From positions 1 through 49,306 of IMG/VR virus record IMGVR_UViG_3300032770_000031: a stretch of DNA of 49,306 nucleotides; one strand, given 5' to 3'. Shown piece by piece: positions 7,970 to 16,237 of the stretch (within the stretch, counting starts at the first letter, position 1; each line of letters opens with the position of its first letter). Made by a program: the position numbers and the translations under genes. The notes beneath the pieces are model-generated. The model was not told the origin of the DNA. It saw only the letters and a list, made by a program, of their open reading frames with translations, and ran no database searches. This DNA comes from a virus.

Positions 7970-8329
7970 TTAGCCAATCTGGGTGACGGAGATGGGGTCG
8001 CTAGTCTGGAGAAACCCGCCGGAACCGGACGATCCATACATCTTCCCGGCTTTGACCGCCTGTTCCCAGGTAGTCGGCATGTTCTTCCCGTCGAACATCT
8101 TCATAACCTTGGCCCGGTTGTACTTGCTGCACAACCGCGCGACCTCGTCGATCTCGTCGCGGGTAACGTCCCCGGTCTCTTTGAAGTGCTTGTCCATATC
8201 CACCGGAATGTCCTGAACAATCGGCTGGAACATCCCGATAAGGAACTGCAACTCTGCCGGGGTGACCCCGACAATCCCTATGTCCGTATTCTCTTGCGTC
8301 AGCCGCAACCGTATACTCGCTGTTTTCAT
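7970..8329 (-). CDS. small late protein of unknown function
   Basis: 119 residues beginning MKTASIRLRLTQENTDIGIVGVTPAELQFLIGMF. The beta-strand-like start is followed by an acidic helical middle (DEIDEVARLCSKYNRAKVMKMF) and a Gly/Ser-rich tail. No family is recognised. It lies between the capsid group and the adaptor, just downstream of a terminator-like hairpin, and is preceded by an A-rich leader without a Shine-Dalgarno sequence. It may be a minor head or neck protein. Confidence 0.65.
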   Translation of the reverse strand: MKTASIRLRLTQENTDIGIVGVTPAELQFLIGMFQPIVQDIPVDMDKHFKETGDVTRDEIDEVARLCSKYNRAKVMKMFDGKNMPTTWEQAVKAGKMYGSSGSGGFLQTSDPISVTQIG

Positions 8330-8367
8330 TTGGTTCTAATCGGGGATTGAGTTTTGGGTTAGTTAAA

Positions 8368-8417
8368 TAAGCCGGACCCAGGTGAACCAACCCCCCCACA
8401 AGCCTAGGCCCGGCTTA
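8368..8417 (-). terminator. terminator-like hairpin after the capsid genes
   Basis: The arms 8368-8382 and 8403-8417 pair at 13 of 15 positions around a 20-nt loop. On the minus strand the stem is followed by TTATTTAAC. It sits in the 97-bp gap after the capsid and exported-protein genes. A partial terminator here would lower expression of the downstream tail genes relative to the capsid protein, a common arrangement in phages. Confidence 0.55.
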
Positions 8418-8426
8418 CGTTTGTTC

Positions 8427-9098
8427 CTACGGTGCCGCTTGACAGAGGCCAAACTGTTGGACCTGTAACCAGCCAGCGGTGGTAGTGTTGGTGGTCAACG
8501 TGACAACCGGGATAAACGCCTTAAAGCACTGCATCCAGGACGGAACGTTGGTGATGATGGTGACCGGGGTAACGCCGGTGGCGGTCACGGTGAACGCGAA
8601 CGAATGCGTCGAGTCGTATGTAACCCCGTCCATCGTGGGATAAACGGTAACTCCGAGAACCGAGTTCATCGCAGCGTTGGTGCCGACGACGGTCACATAG
8701 ATCGTCGAGGGCGAGACGTTGCCGTCTGTCAGAGTCCCGATCTTAGGAAAGGCCCACGGGAACCCGTTGAGCACATTCGTGTTGACCGTAGTCCAGTTCC
8801 AGCCGGCGGTTGCGTTGGTGTAAACGGCGTTAGTCGAGACTGGTATCCAAGAGACGTTGGTGGCCGACAGCGGCCAACGCATGGTGCCGTCAGCGGTGTA
8901 GAAGACGATACCATTTGTGGCCGTGGTTGTCCAAGTCGTAGTCGTTCCAGTCCCACCAAACTGCGGACTCCCGCACCAGGCGTAAAGGGCGATGTTTGTA
9001 GTGTCACCCCTAAAGAACGACTGCTTCTTGATTTCCACGCCGGAAGCGGAGAACCCGACTACCGCGGCGAGACCGAGCGAGATAAGAATGTTCTTCAT
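8427..9098 (-). CDS. exported-looking protein next to the capsid gene
   Basis: 223 residues starting MKNILISLGLAAVVGFSASG-VEI, a convincing signal peptide. The rest is Thr/Asn-rich and beta-like (TTTTWTTTATNGIVFYTADGTMRW...TNTTTAGWLQVQQFGLC). It directly follows the major capsid gene, with GGAGG in the capsid C-terminal codons serving as a ribosome-binding site. A gene in this position is often a head decoration protein, but decoration proteins do not normally carry Sec signals. It could instead be a secreted or outer-surface protein. No family is recognised. Confidence 0.7.
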   Translation of the reverse strand: MKNILISLGLAAVVGFSASGVEIKKQSFFRGDTTNIALYAWCGSPQFGGTGTTTTWTTTATNGIVFYTADGTMRWPLSATNVSWIPVSTNAVYTNATAGWNWTTVNTNVLNGFPWAFPKIGTLTDGNVSPSTIYVTVVGTNAAMNSVLGVTVYPTMDGVTYDSTHSFAFTVTATGVTPVTIITNVPSWMQCFKAFIPVVTLTTNTTTAGWLQVQQFGLCQAAP

Positions 9099-9101
9099 AA
9101 C

Positions 9102-10172
9102 TTATGCAACCTCCATGATTTCGTGGCAGTTGAGCTGAGTGGCCTCGAGTGCGCCGGTCCAGGTCATGGACCGAAGGAAAACGAGGTATTGATACGGACG
9201 CTCAGGCGCTCGCACCTTGTCGTCCTCACCCGCCATCGGGCGGAGGGTCAACCGGCGACCGTCGATGAAGTAGGCGAACTTCGACCGGCCAAGAGAGTCG
9301 AGAGTGGGGTCGTACTCGAACTCGAGGTTGTCGATATAGAACGCCCCCATGCCGATTTCATTCTTGCGTTTGAAACCGGTCTGGGTGTAGGTGCCTTTTG
9401 CCTGGACCTCAAGCATCAGCGCGTCCCAGAAATCCGAACCCATGAACACCTTGGAGGGCTTGCCGCCGTAGCGTTTGAGCTGGATAATCTCATGCCGGAT
9501 GGCCTTTGTGAGGGTTTGGTCGGACTCACTCGGCGTGATGCGACCGGGATTCGTAGCCGTTGGTTCTCCCATGCGAGCACGGAAGTTCCACCAGCTATAC
9601 GTGGTGCAGGACAGCCCACCGATGCTGGCCACACCTGGGCCACCATCCTGTAGAATCGACCGGACTCCGGGGCACTGCTTGGCGTCCTGAGAGCCATCCA
9701 TCCAGAACATAACGTTCTTTCCCCGGCTGTACGCCTCGCCGTAGTCATCCAAGCGGTTCTCAAGTATGCCGGTTAACCGAGCTACCTCAGCCTCCGCGTG
9801 GTCGCTCGCCTTCATGGAGTCGTTCACCGAGACACCGTCCTTCTTGAGTTCGGTCTCTGTTATGATCAACCCAGCGTGGCACTCTCTCCACGGGTAAAAA
9901 ACCCGATGTAGGTTCTGTGCCTGCATGAAGGTCAAGGCGTCGTCTTCGCTGTACCCGGCAAAGAAGCCGGCTGCCGACGTATTCGACGCCATGAAGTCTC
10001 CTTGAACCGGGGAGGAGATGTTCCCCTGACCACCGCCGAACTCCTTTTGGTTCTCTTTCAAAAACCGGAGCAGCGGCTTGTCCTGTATCGTCTGAAGAAA
10101 GGCTTTGCCTTTCACGTAGAAGTCAAGTGCGGCATAGACGATGTCCGCAGCGACTGTTGTACCTAACGCCAT
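9102..10172 (-). CDS. major capsid protein
   Basis: 356 residues. The pattern MALGTTVAADIVYAALDFYVKGKAFLQTIQDKPLLRFLKENQKEFGGG, then VQGDFMASNT, WRECHAGLIITETELKKDG, KPSKVFMGSDFWDALMLEVQAKG and a C-terminal strand RPYQYLVFLRSMTWTGALEATQLNCHEIMEVA is that of HK97-fold capsid proteins of podovirus-like phages. Order (portal, scaffold, this gene) and length agree. The start has a weak AGAAAG ribosome-binding site. It is probably the most abundant virion protein, forming the icosahedral shell around the scaffold. Confidence 0.85.
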   Translation of the reverse strand: MALGTTVAADIVYAALDFYVKGKAFLQTIQDKPLLRFLKENQKEFGGGQGNISSPVQGDFMASNTSAAGFFAGYSEDDALTFMQAQNLHRVFYPWRECHAGLIITETELKKDGVSVNDSMKASDHAEAEVARLTGILENRLDDYGEAYSRGKNVMFWMDGSQDAKQCPGVRSILQDGGPGVASIGGLSCTTYSWWNFRARMGEPTATNPGRITPSESDQTLTKAIRHEIIQLKRYGGKPSKVFMGSDFWDALMLEVQAKGTYTQTGFKRKNEIGMGAFYIDNLEFEYDPTLDSLGRSKFAYFIDGRRLTLRPMAGEDDKVRAPERPYQYLVFLRSMTWTGALEATQLNCHEIMEVA

Positions 10173-10186
10173 GTGAATGTTTCTTT

Positions 10187-11215
10187 CTATCCGATACCGT
10201 GCTTTTCTTTGATAACACGGCTGACGTGCTCAAGCAAGGTCTTTGCCGGAGCCGCGTCGGGGTTCGCTATTGAAGAACCATTTGAATTCAACGCCTTGCG
10301 CGCAGGCTTTGGAGGGAGGAACTTCGAGAGGCTTTCGGTCACCTCTTTCCACGCTTGCTCACACAGGGCGACGGCCTGCTCAACGGTTTTGACAGGAGAA
10401 ACGGCGTTAAGCTTCAACCAGCGGTCCTGGATGAGATCGCGCTTTTTCTCGAAGTCGGTGTCCGTCTTTAGCTTCGCTTCGTCCCATGTGTTCATGGCAG
10501 TGGTCATGTTAGCAACGAGTTGCTGGGCCTGTTGTTGCGCGGTCGACTGAGTCGTCCGCTTTCCCTGCGCTTCCAGTCGCTGGTTTTGCAGCCGGAGTTT
10601 GTTAATCTCCGCTGCCGTCTCCGGGTCGAGCACTCCCTCTTTCACCCGTCCGGCCAAATCCGGTGCGAGTTCCGTCGGGCTTGCCTTCCCGGTCAACCCA
10701 CGAAGGGCGGATACGATCGGTTCCAGCTTTGCCAACGCTTTGTCGGGTTCGGTATCGAGTTGGACCGCGACTTCGAGCAGCTCTTGGAGGTTGATGTTGT
10801 GCGTCTTGCACAGGTTATCAATCTCCTGTTGCTTCTCGATCAGTGGTTTCGTCGATTCAGCCAACGCCCGAGCGTCGTCTCGTTCTTTCAAAACCCGCTT
10901 CCATGCGGGGTGTTCGTGAAACGGAGGCTTCTCAGTCTCGTGTTCCTCAAGAACCGGAGGTTCTTCCTTACCGGGTTCCTTTGCTCCGTTAGATTCAACC
11001 GGTGAATCTAACGCGCTATCCGCTGCTTTCTTCGGTTCCGGGTCCGAATCCGCCTTTGCTAGTTTCGCTTTCACAGCGTCCAGCATAGTCGGCTCCTTCG
11101 GTGGAGTTTGCTGCGGTTCGCCGGAAGTTGACGGGGCTCCGGTCTGGTCTTTATCGTCGATTCGAGCGGTGGACGACTCCAGCTCGGTGTTAGCGTCCGG
11201 GTTTGTTGGTTCCAT
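10187..11215 (-). CDS. capsid scaffolding protein
   Basis: 342 residues, highly charged, Glu/Lys/Ala/Pro-rich with a long disordered N-terminal half. There is a helical coiled-coil-like region (AAEINKLRLQNQRLEAQGKRTTQSTAQQQAQQLVANM) and a basic C-terminus (HVSRVIKEKHGIG). This composition, between portal and major capsid genes, is standard for phage scaffolds, which guide shell assembly and leave before DNA packaging. The linker sequence LDSPVESNG is encoded by dispersed palindrome site B. The start ATG follows the portal stop after three bases. Confidence 0.8.
   Translation of the reverse strand: MEPTNPDANTELESSTARIDDKDQTGAPSTSGEPQQTPPKEPTMLDAVKAKLAKADSDPEPKKAADSALDSPVESNGAKEPGKEEPPVLEEHETEKPPFHEHPAWKRVLKERDDARALAESTKPLIEKQQEIDNLCKTHNINLQELLEVAVQLDTEPDKALAKLEPIVSALRGLTGKASPTELAPDLAGRVKEGVLDPETAAEINKLRLQNQRLEAQGKRTTQSTAQQQAQQLVANMTTAMNTWDEAKLKTDTDFEKKRDLIQDRWLKLNAVSPVKTVEQAVALCEQAWKEVTESLSKFLPPKPARKALNSNGSSIANPDAAPAKTLLEHVSRVIKEKHGIG
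10988..11012. promoter_or_regulatory. dispersed 25-bp palindrome, site B (inside scaffold gene)
   Basis: The left arm GTTAGATTCAAC, central C and right arm GGTGAATCTAAC match at 11 of 12 arm positions, the most symmetric copy in the window. Translated in the scaffold frame it gives LDSPVESN within a disordered Ser/Pro/Glu linker, where insertion would be tolerated. Confidence 0.8.
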
Positions 11216-11218
11216 AAA

Positions 11219-13354
11219 TCACTTGCCTTGGTTGGCAGGGTTGGGGACGGGAGAACCGTCGGGGGTCTTTTGTTCCTGTCCCTGGTTGCCGAGTGCCATC
11301 ATGTTGCCGATAGCCATGCCACCCGGGGTCGCAGGGTGGGTCGGGACCAACGGGAAGGCTTCCTCCGGGTCAAGGCGGTCGTCGAGGCGTTTGACGAACT
11401 CCCTCACAAGGAACATCGGGTTCGCACCGGCCTGTAGCAGGAGTGGGCCGAGCATTTGTGCGTTCGAGATTTCAACCGCTTTGTTCGGCCGGCCACTCGA
11501 CGCCGCTTGGATTTCGAGGTATATACGGTTGAGAAAGTCGGCCCTGTCGCCCTCACTGGGCCAGACGGAGCCGGGTCCGCACTTGCGGACGACGGTAGTT
11601 GGGGAGAACTCTTGAAGCATCATCTCACCAGATGCCCGAGCCAACATTGAAAGGAAGTCGTCCAGATCGTCGATGTTCGACGACGCCATGCTCATGCGGG
11701 ACTGCTCGGCGATGTTACCAACAGTGGCGGTCACATTCGGCTTCGCGGGACCGAGGTTGGCGTCCTGAAGTCCCGCCGAGCGGAGAATGTCGTCTTCGAG
11801 CGGGCGGGTGTCATACATCGACGGGTCGATGGGAGCGACCGGGAGCCGGGTTAAGAGCTTGGTTATATCCTCACCCCGGTTCGCGCCTTCGAGCTGGACA
11901 ACGCTGTTCGGGTTGGCATTGACAATGTTGGCCAGGTCCTCCTCTGTGAGCCAGCCTTTGCCGGTGACATAGACCGGAGCCGACGCCTTTCTCTGGTCTC
12001 TCAGGTCGTTCCTCGTCCGGTTCCACTCCTTCTGCGCGTGCCGCATGAGGGTTACATCCGAGGGCGGGAAGACCGACGCCTTTGTCCCCTCAACGACTTC
12101 AACGTCGTTGAACGTCAAAGCGAAAATCGGCCAGAAGCCACGGATTTCGGGGGTCAGCCGTTCCGGCTCCATCGCGTACTTGTTGTAGCCGTCGACGATG
12201 AAGAACTGGGTCTTGTCGTCGAGGTTCAGGACGCACCAGAGACAGACCTTCGGCTTGCACAACGGGTCTTCTTTCTCGCCTTCGGCACTGGCGGAGGGAG
12301 TGAGTTCCTGACCTTTGTCGTTGTACTGTTTAACCCCAGACTCCGACCCACCACCGATCTTTATCTCGGTTTCAAAGAACGCATTGACATAATCAAGCGG
12401 AAGGATGAACTCGTGTGCGAGCCACCGGGCACCGACGAAGCCCTTAAGGTTCCGACAAGCCGGGTCGGGAATCAAAGAGGTCGGGGGAATGAAGTCGAAC
12501 GTTAGCCGCTCGTTAAGCTGCTCGGATTGTTCAAGCGGGGTGGGGGCACCAAGGGAGGACATCAACAGCCGGAGTTGCTCTGCGTCTGCGTCCGACGGCT
12601 GGATTTTATCGTCCTCGAGTTTCTGCATCAGGAGTTTGACCTTTTTGGCCCGTTCGACAATGTCCGACCGGGTAGACGATGTATCCGGGTGCGACGGGTT
12701 CATCCGCTCGAAGTTGACCCGGACATACCCCACCCCGGTTACAACAACCCGGCGAACCAACTGCTTCATCTGGGTTTTGAAATCGGGTTCCTGCGTGTCG
12801 ATTTCATACTGCCAGAGGGTTTCCATCGTCCGGCCAACCCGGTCCACTAACTCCCTCTGCATCCTCCCGCGCTGGTAATCCGCAATGATTGCCATTGACT
12901 CGATGTCAGGGGGAATCGGGTCACCAGTAGCTTGGAGTAGTTGGATAGCGGTTTGTCTTTGAACCGCGGACCCAAGGGACTCGAGCTTTTCATCCCAGAC
13001 TGAGTAATCCAACCGCTTTCTACGACGAGCCACGACTCTCGGGTCCCGTGCATAGAGGATAGCGACCTTTTGATTAACCGCGCGATTCGTAAGGTTCGCG
13101 ATGTATTTTTCATACTGAGCGGTTTTCTGCCCCTTCCACTGGATGTTGGCGTGGAAATTCATGTCATCCCGCATCCGGTCGAAGTCGTCTTTGAACCGGT
13201 TCCTGGCGTCACGAATACGCTTGGTCCACCGTTTGATGGAGGCGGTGGTGCTGTCCTTACGCTCCGCCTCGTGAGCCTTGGAGTCTTGTTCGGGTGACTC
13301 CTCGACCGGCGCTTTCGACGGGTCGTCTAGTTGAGCTGTCTGTTCCTCGGGCAT
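11219..13354 (-). CDS. portal protein
   Basis: 711 residues, the length class of podovirus portals (P22/T7 range to larger). After an acidic disordered start there is RWTKRIRDARNRFKDDFDRMRDDMNFHANIQWKG and AKYIANLTNRAVNQKVAILYARDP-type text. Then come a long mixed region with FDFIPPTSLIPDP and the helical portal core TATVGNIAEQSRMSMASSNIDDLDDFLSMLARASGEMMLQEFSP. The portal forms the dodecameric DNA channel at one capsid vertex. The ATG lies three bases after the large-terminase stop, as expected for the packaging block. Confidence 0.85.
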   Translation of the reverse strand: MPEEQTAQLDDPSKAPVEESPEQDSKAHEAERKDSTTASIKRWTKRIRDARNRFKDDFDRMRDDMNFHANIQWKGQKTAQYEKYIANLTNRAVNQKVAILYARDPRVVARRRKRLDYSVWDEKLESLGSAVQRQTAIQLLQATGDPIPPDIESMAIIADYQRGRMQRELVDRVGRTMETLWQYEIDTQEPDFKTQMKQLVRRVVVTGVGYVRVNFERMNPSHPDTSSTRSDIVERAKKVKLLMQKLEDDKIQPSDADAEQLRLLMSSLGAPTPLEQSEQLNERLTFDFIPPTSLIPDPACRNLKGFVGARWLAHEFILPLDYVNAFFETEIKIGGGSESGVKQYNDKGQELTPSASAEGEKEDPLCKPKVCLWCVLNLDDKTQFFIVDGYNKYAMEPERLTPEIRGFWPIFALTFNDVEVVEGTKASVFPPSDVTLMRHAQKEWNRTRNDLRDQRKASAPVYVTGKGWLTEEDLANIVNANPNSVVQLEGANRGEDITKLLTRLPVAPIDPSMYDTRPLEDDILRSAGLQDANLGPAKPNVTATVGNIAEQSRMSMASSNIDDLDDFLSMLARASGEMMLQEFSPTTVVRKCGPGSVWPSEGDRADFLNRIYLEIQAASSGRPNKAVEISNAQMLGPLLLQAGANPMFLVREFVKRLDDRLDPEEAFPLVPTHPATPGGMAIGNMMALGNQGQEQKTPDGSPVPNPANQGK

Positions 13355-13357
13355 GGG

Positions 13358-14866
13358 TTAACGGTCGATCAATAATTCCCTCTCCCGGCGTTCCATCCGA
13401 GCTGTGGACTCTTTGATGTAGCGGAGGGTAATACGGGGCGGGTCCAAAGTGACAGGAGTGACCGGGGAGGAGCGGTGACCGATCACCCTGTCAATCCCCA
13501 TTCCGATCTCGGCCAACGCGTCGACGAAGTCGTCATGCGTGCCTTTGTCGAAACGGAGTAATTCGTTCTTCGCATCGGGCCACCAGTCGGCGAAGGAGGG
13601 GATGAAGACTTGTCCGCGCTTCATAAACCCACGGATGGACTGGGCGCGGGCGGCTTTGTTGTTGTCCGAGCGGCTGGAGGTGGTTTCTTCGAGAGGGACG
13701 AAGACGTGTTCCTTCATCTCCCTTTGGCGTAGGAAGGGTCCGATCGACCCCGTGATATGGTCCTTCCCCGCCCACCAGAAGTTGATGCGAAAGCGATGAC
13801 AGAAGTGAAGCATCTGATCGACGACGACGTCAGACGTCTCCCGCTTCCACCAGACACCGTCGGGGAGAAGCCAGATATTGTCGTTGGAATCCGCGCCGAC
13901 AACGATCATACAGGTTTTGTCCGCTTCCTCCCGTTTCGAGAGAGCGTGGTCGGACCCAGCGTAGTAGCGCAGGTCGGAGGGGAGTTGTTGTGGCGTTTGG
14001 TAATAGCGGAACCATTCCTGTTTGAAGTAGTCGCCGGACTCGGGCGTCGGCTTTTGTTGGTACAACGGGATAAACGCTTCGGAGTTCCGAGCGTCTTCAA
14101 CCAGGGTCGGGGTGAACCACTCCGGCCAAAGAGATTCCCCGGGTTTGCGGCCCAACGGATCGTTGTCCTCCGCAATCAACGGGAGGACGATTTTCTCCCA
14201 CCGACCTGGCTCTTTGATCTCCAACCTCCCACACAGGTCATCATCATGCCAGCGGGTGTTGATGATGACAACGGAGGCACCAGGCTTCAACCGCGGCTTG
14301 AAATCCCACTCCCACCAGTCCCAGACTTTGTCCCGGATGAGCTTGGACTCCGCTTCTTCTTTGGAACCGATAGGATCGTCGATTAGTCCCAGGTCGGCCC
14401 GGTGACCAGCGATCTTGGCTCCCACCCCGGCGCAGAAGTACCGGCCGCCGTTGGTCGTCTCCCACTCGTCCGCAGCCTTTGTATCTGCTTTTAGAGAGAA
14501 ACCAAGGACCGTCGGATGACTCTCGATACTATTGCGGGCACGGCGACCGAAGGAGACGATTAGGTCTTTGTTATGGGAGGCGGCGAGGATACTCTTATTC
14601 GGTGACTGCGCGAGGAAAAACGGCGGGAACAGGACAGACGAGTACGTCGACTTCGCCGACCCCGGCGGCATACAGACCATGATCCGTTTATCCGGCTGAC
14701 TCGCGGCTTCCATTAGTTTTGCGTTCAACAACCGATGATGCAGGGCCGGGACAAAGCCGTTCTGCTCTGCCCATTTGTCTAGGTTACTCCGGGTACTAAG
14801 ACGCTCCCGTTTCTCCAATAGCAGTTCCAGCAAGACGTCGTTCGATTTCACGGTCAAGCTGTTCAT
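13358..14866 (-). CDS. terL: terminase large subunit
   Basis: 502 residues from the ATG at 14866, which is preceded by GAAGAAG; the frame is open further upstream, but that part is only an overlap with the small terminase. Walker A is MPPGSAKST at residues 66-74, a Ser/Ala variant of the GKST loop. Walker B is GLIDDP near 160-165. The RNase-H-like nuclease domain begins at YYAGSDHALS and ends with the acidic motif HDDFVDAL. It is the packaging motor ATPase and the nuclease that cuts the concatemer. The 71-nt overlap with the small subunit is longer than usual. Confidence 0.9.
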   Translation of the reverse strand: MNSLTVKSNDVLLELLLEKRERLSTRSNLDKWAEQNGFVPALHHRLLNAKLMEAASQPDKRIMVCMPPGSAKSTYSSVLFPPFFLAQSPNKSILAASHNKDLIVSFGRRARNSIESHPTVLGFSLKADTKAADEWETTNGGRYFCAGVGAKIAGHRADLGLIDDPIGSKEEAESKLIRDKVWDWWEWDFKPRLKPGASVVIINTRWHDDDLCGRLEIKEPGRWEKIVLPLIAEDNDPLGRKPGESLWPEWFTPTLVEDARNSEAFIPLYQQKPTPESGDYFKQEWFRYYQTPQQLPSDLRYYAGSDHALSKREEADKTCMIVVGADSNDNIWLLPDGVWWKRETSDVVVDQMLHFCHRFRINFWWAGKDHITGSIGPFLRQREMKEHVFVPLEETTSSRSDNNKAARAQSIRGFMKRGQVFIPSFADWWPDAKNELLRFDKGTHDDFVDALAEIGMGIDRVIGHRSSPVTPVTLDPPRITLRYIKESTARMERRERELLIDR

Positions 14867-15341
14867 CGGTGAGCTTCTTCGGGTCTTTGGTTTCGTTACG
14901 GAACGGCTGGACGGCTTTGCCGAGTAGCCGGTTGACGAGTTCGATATTCGCATCGAAGCCGTGTTTGGACGGTGGACGGAAGCTATCAGGATCGAGGGAC
15001 TCGGCGACGGCGACAACCCGCCTCAACGCCTTCAACCCTTCTTCCTCGATCAGTCGATGGAGTTCCTGGTTCGTATCCCGTTTAGCTGCTTCGATCATAT
15101 GTTGACGAATGAAAGGCTGTCGCAGAACTCGGGATACGTACGGCTCTTTATACCCTAACAACCCACCGATTTCCGCGTTGGTATAACCCTGCAAAGCCAT
15201 CTCTGCCATGCGACGGTGCACAGGTCTCTCCCTCTGGAGGACCAGAGTTGTATCCTGATCGTTATGCAGGGCGTCCCGTAGACCCGAGTTAATCCCGAAG
15301 TTAACCCTGGTCTTGGAATTCCGCCCGATGTTCGGGTTCAT
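14796..15341 (-). CDS. terS: terminase small subunit
   Basis: 181 residues. A helix-turn-helix region (MAEMALQGYTNAEIGGLLGYKEPYVSRVLRQPFIRQHM, about residues 45-82) is followed by helices and a basic C-terminus (KKLTDEQLDREIERRLAG). This is the pattern of DNA-recognition subunits that bind the packaging site and stimulate the large subunit, whose gene begins within the end of this one. It overlaps the small upstream ORF by 41 nt. Confidence 0.8.
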   Translation of the reverse strand: MNPNIGRNSKTRVNFGINSGLRDALHNDQDTTLVLQRERPVHRRMAEMALQGYTNAEIGGLLGYKEPYVSRVLRQPFIRQHMIEAAKRDTNQELHRLIEEEGLKALRRVVAVAESLDPDSFRPPSKHGFDANIELVNRLLGKAVQPFRNETKDPKKLTDEQLDREIERRLAGTAIGETGAS

Positions 15342-15513
15342 TATTATGGCGGGGTCGGCGAAAGCGCAAAATCGGCGAGAAGTCCTGCGTACGCAGAATC
15401 TCGTCCAGCGACAACTCCGTCACCGACACCCTCCGCACCCTCACAGGTCGCTCCTCCCCGCGCAGGGCGCTAATCAGTTCAACGCTTTCAGGCATTACCC
15501 TATCATACTCCAT
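15301..15513 (-). CDS. first small ORF of the late unit
   Basis: Up to 70 residues from the ATG at 15513; the GGAGG just before that codon is too close, and an in-frame ATG at 15495 is also possible. The product is very basic in the middle (EERPVRVRRVSV) and again near the end (FRRPRHNN). No family is recognised. It could be a small DNA-binding or regulatory protein made at the head of the late transcript, or merely a leader ORF for the small terminase with which it overlaps. Confidence 0.45.
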   Translation of the reverse strand: MEYDRVMPESVELISALRGEERPVRVRRVSVTELSLDEILRTQDFSPILRFRRPRHNNEPEHRAEFQDQG

Positions 15514-15534
15514 CCTCCAAAGGGCGCAAATACT

Positions 15535-15611
15535 GCTTTCTACGCGGCCCCTTCTCCCGGGTTATCTTCACTCGGTAAAAATAACCCGGCGATCCCGGCG
15601 CTTTCTACGCG
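15535..15611. repeat. 12-bp direct repeats framing palindrome site C
   Basis: GCTTTCTACGCG occurs at 15535-15546 and 15600-15611. The dispersed 25-bp palindrome (site C) lies at 15561-15585, exactly centred, with 14 bp on each side. This gives a fixed order: repeat, 14, palindrome, 14, repeat. It sits about 50-75 bp upstream of the first late ORF and may be the main operator or a partition/packaging site. Confidence 0.75.
15561..15585. promoter_or_regulatory. dispersed 25-bp palindrome, site C
   Basis: The left arm GTTATCTTCACT, central C and right arm GGTAAAAATAAC match at 9 of 12 positions. Flanking CCGG on the left and CCGG on the right extend the outer stem to nine perfect pairs (15557-15565 with 15581-15589). 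Confidence 0.8.
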
Positions 15612-16007
15612 AGAGGTTGGATTTTTGGTGGGAATTTTAGAGCGGGGGTCCCATACCGGTCACCACACCGTCGTCGTGTGGGGGGACGGGACGGTCAGGG
15701 GTTCGGCGTCAAGCGCGGACCCGCTACGGGCGCGTACTAACTACTATAGCAGCGAGATGAAGATTGCTTGATGCCCTGGGAGGCGTCGCTTGACTTTGCC
15801 CTCTCTGGTATAGCGGGAGGGAGGGAAGATCGCTCCTAGGGCCTACTGGTGCGCAGCAAATGGCATTCCTGCGAATCAGGGCCAATCTGCTACCAGCAAA
15901 TCGCTTGATGTCAGCTTTCCTTACACCCTCTCAGAATCGCGTAATCGCTTGCAGCGCAATCGCTTAGAAAGCGAGCCGATAGCTTTGCACGGCAAAGCGT
16001 CGGAAAT

Positions 16008-16083
16008 CTTTACACTCGCTAAGTGCTTGATATGCAAGGAGTTAGGAAGGATTGAATATAACAGTGTAAAGAAGCTTTACACT
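16008..16083. promoter_or_regulatory. CTTTACACT operator-like boxes
   Basis: A perfect inverted repeat at 16063-16083 has arms AGTGTAAAG and CTTTACACT around AAG. A third exact half-site CTTTACACT lies at 16008-16016, and a weaker CTTACACC near 15920. A dimeric regulator binding site is the natural reading. It is about 155 bp upstream of the first early gene, so it could control either divergent unit. No obvious repressor gene was found. Confidence 0.65.
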
Positions 16084-16183
16084 CTTGGGGGATTTGGGCT
16101 ATGGGGTTAGGCGAAAAGCGGATTGGCACGGGGGTTGCTATGGATAACCCGCTCTTTGAAATAGCCGTAGGGATGATTTGGGA

Positions 16184-16219
16184 TAGAACGCGATTGATCC
16201 GCGATATGCGGCCGTTCTA
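16184..16219 (+). promoter_or_regulatory. nested hairpins in the leader of the first early gene
   Basis: An outer stem TAGAACG/CGTTCTA (16184-16190 with 16213-16219) encloses an inner CCGC/GCGG stem (16199-16202 with 16208-16211). The structure ends 18 bases before the ATG at 16238, just before the AGAAAGAGAG ribosome-binding region. It may be an operator or an mRNA leader structure. Confidence 0.5.
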
Positions 16220-16237
16220 AGAGAAAGAGAGAAACCT

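Larger units (their letters stand above)
15514..16237. other. divergent control region and possible replication origin
   Basis: A 724-bp stretch with no convincing gene, between the starts of the two transcription units. It holds palindrome site C framed by a direct repeat, a hairpin at 15663-15681 (CCACAC/GTGTGG), and several copies of a GCTTGA-type box (15766, 15788, 15903, 16025; variants GCTTGC at 15947 and GCTTAG at 15962). It also holds a repeated CAGCAAAT at about 15854 and 15894, a GCTTTGC/GCAAAGC hairpin at 15982-15998, and a cluster of CTTTACACT boxes at 16008-16083. Repeats of this density are typical of phage operators or origins. Promoters must lie here, but I cannot place them with confidence. 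Confidence 0.6.

Noticed and set aside
8604-9653. 349-aa plus-strand frame opposite the capsid genes
   Set aside because: It is antisense to the well-supported capsid and exported-protein genes and looks like a mirror frame of GC-rich codons.
12038-12505. 155-aa plus-strand frame opposite the portal
   Set aside because: A shadow of the portal gene with no recognisable domain or start signal.
15313-15771. 152-aa plus-strand frame across the late-unit start
   Set aside because: It overlaps the small terminase and the small ORF on the other strand, runs through palindrome site C and the direct repeats, and its translation is Ser/Arg/His-rich without structure.
16155-16190. Promoter with TTGAAA as -35 for the first early gene
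   Set aside because: No acceptable -10 sequence at the right distance; promoter rules of the unknown host may differ.
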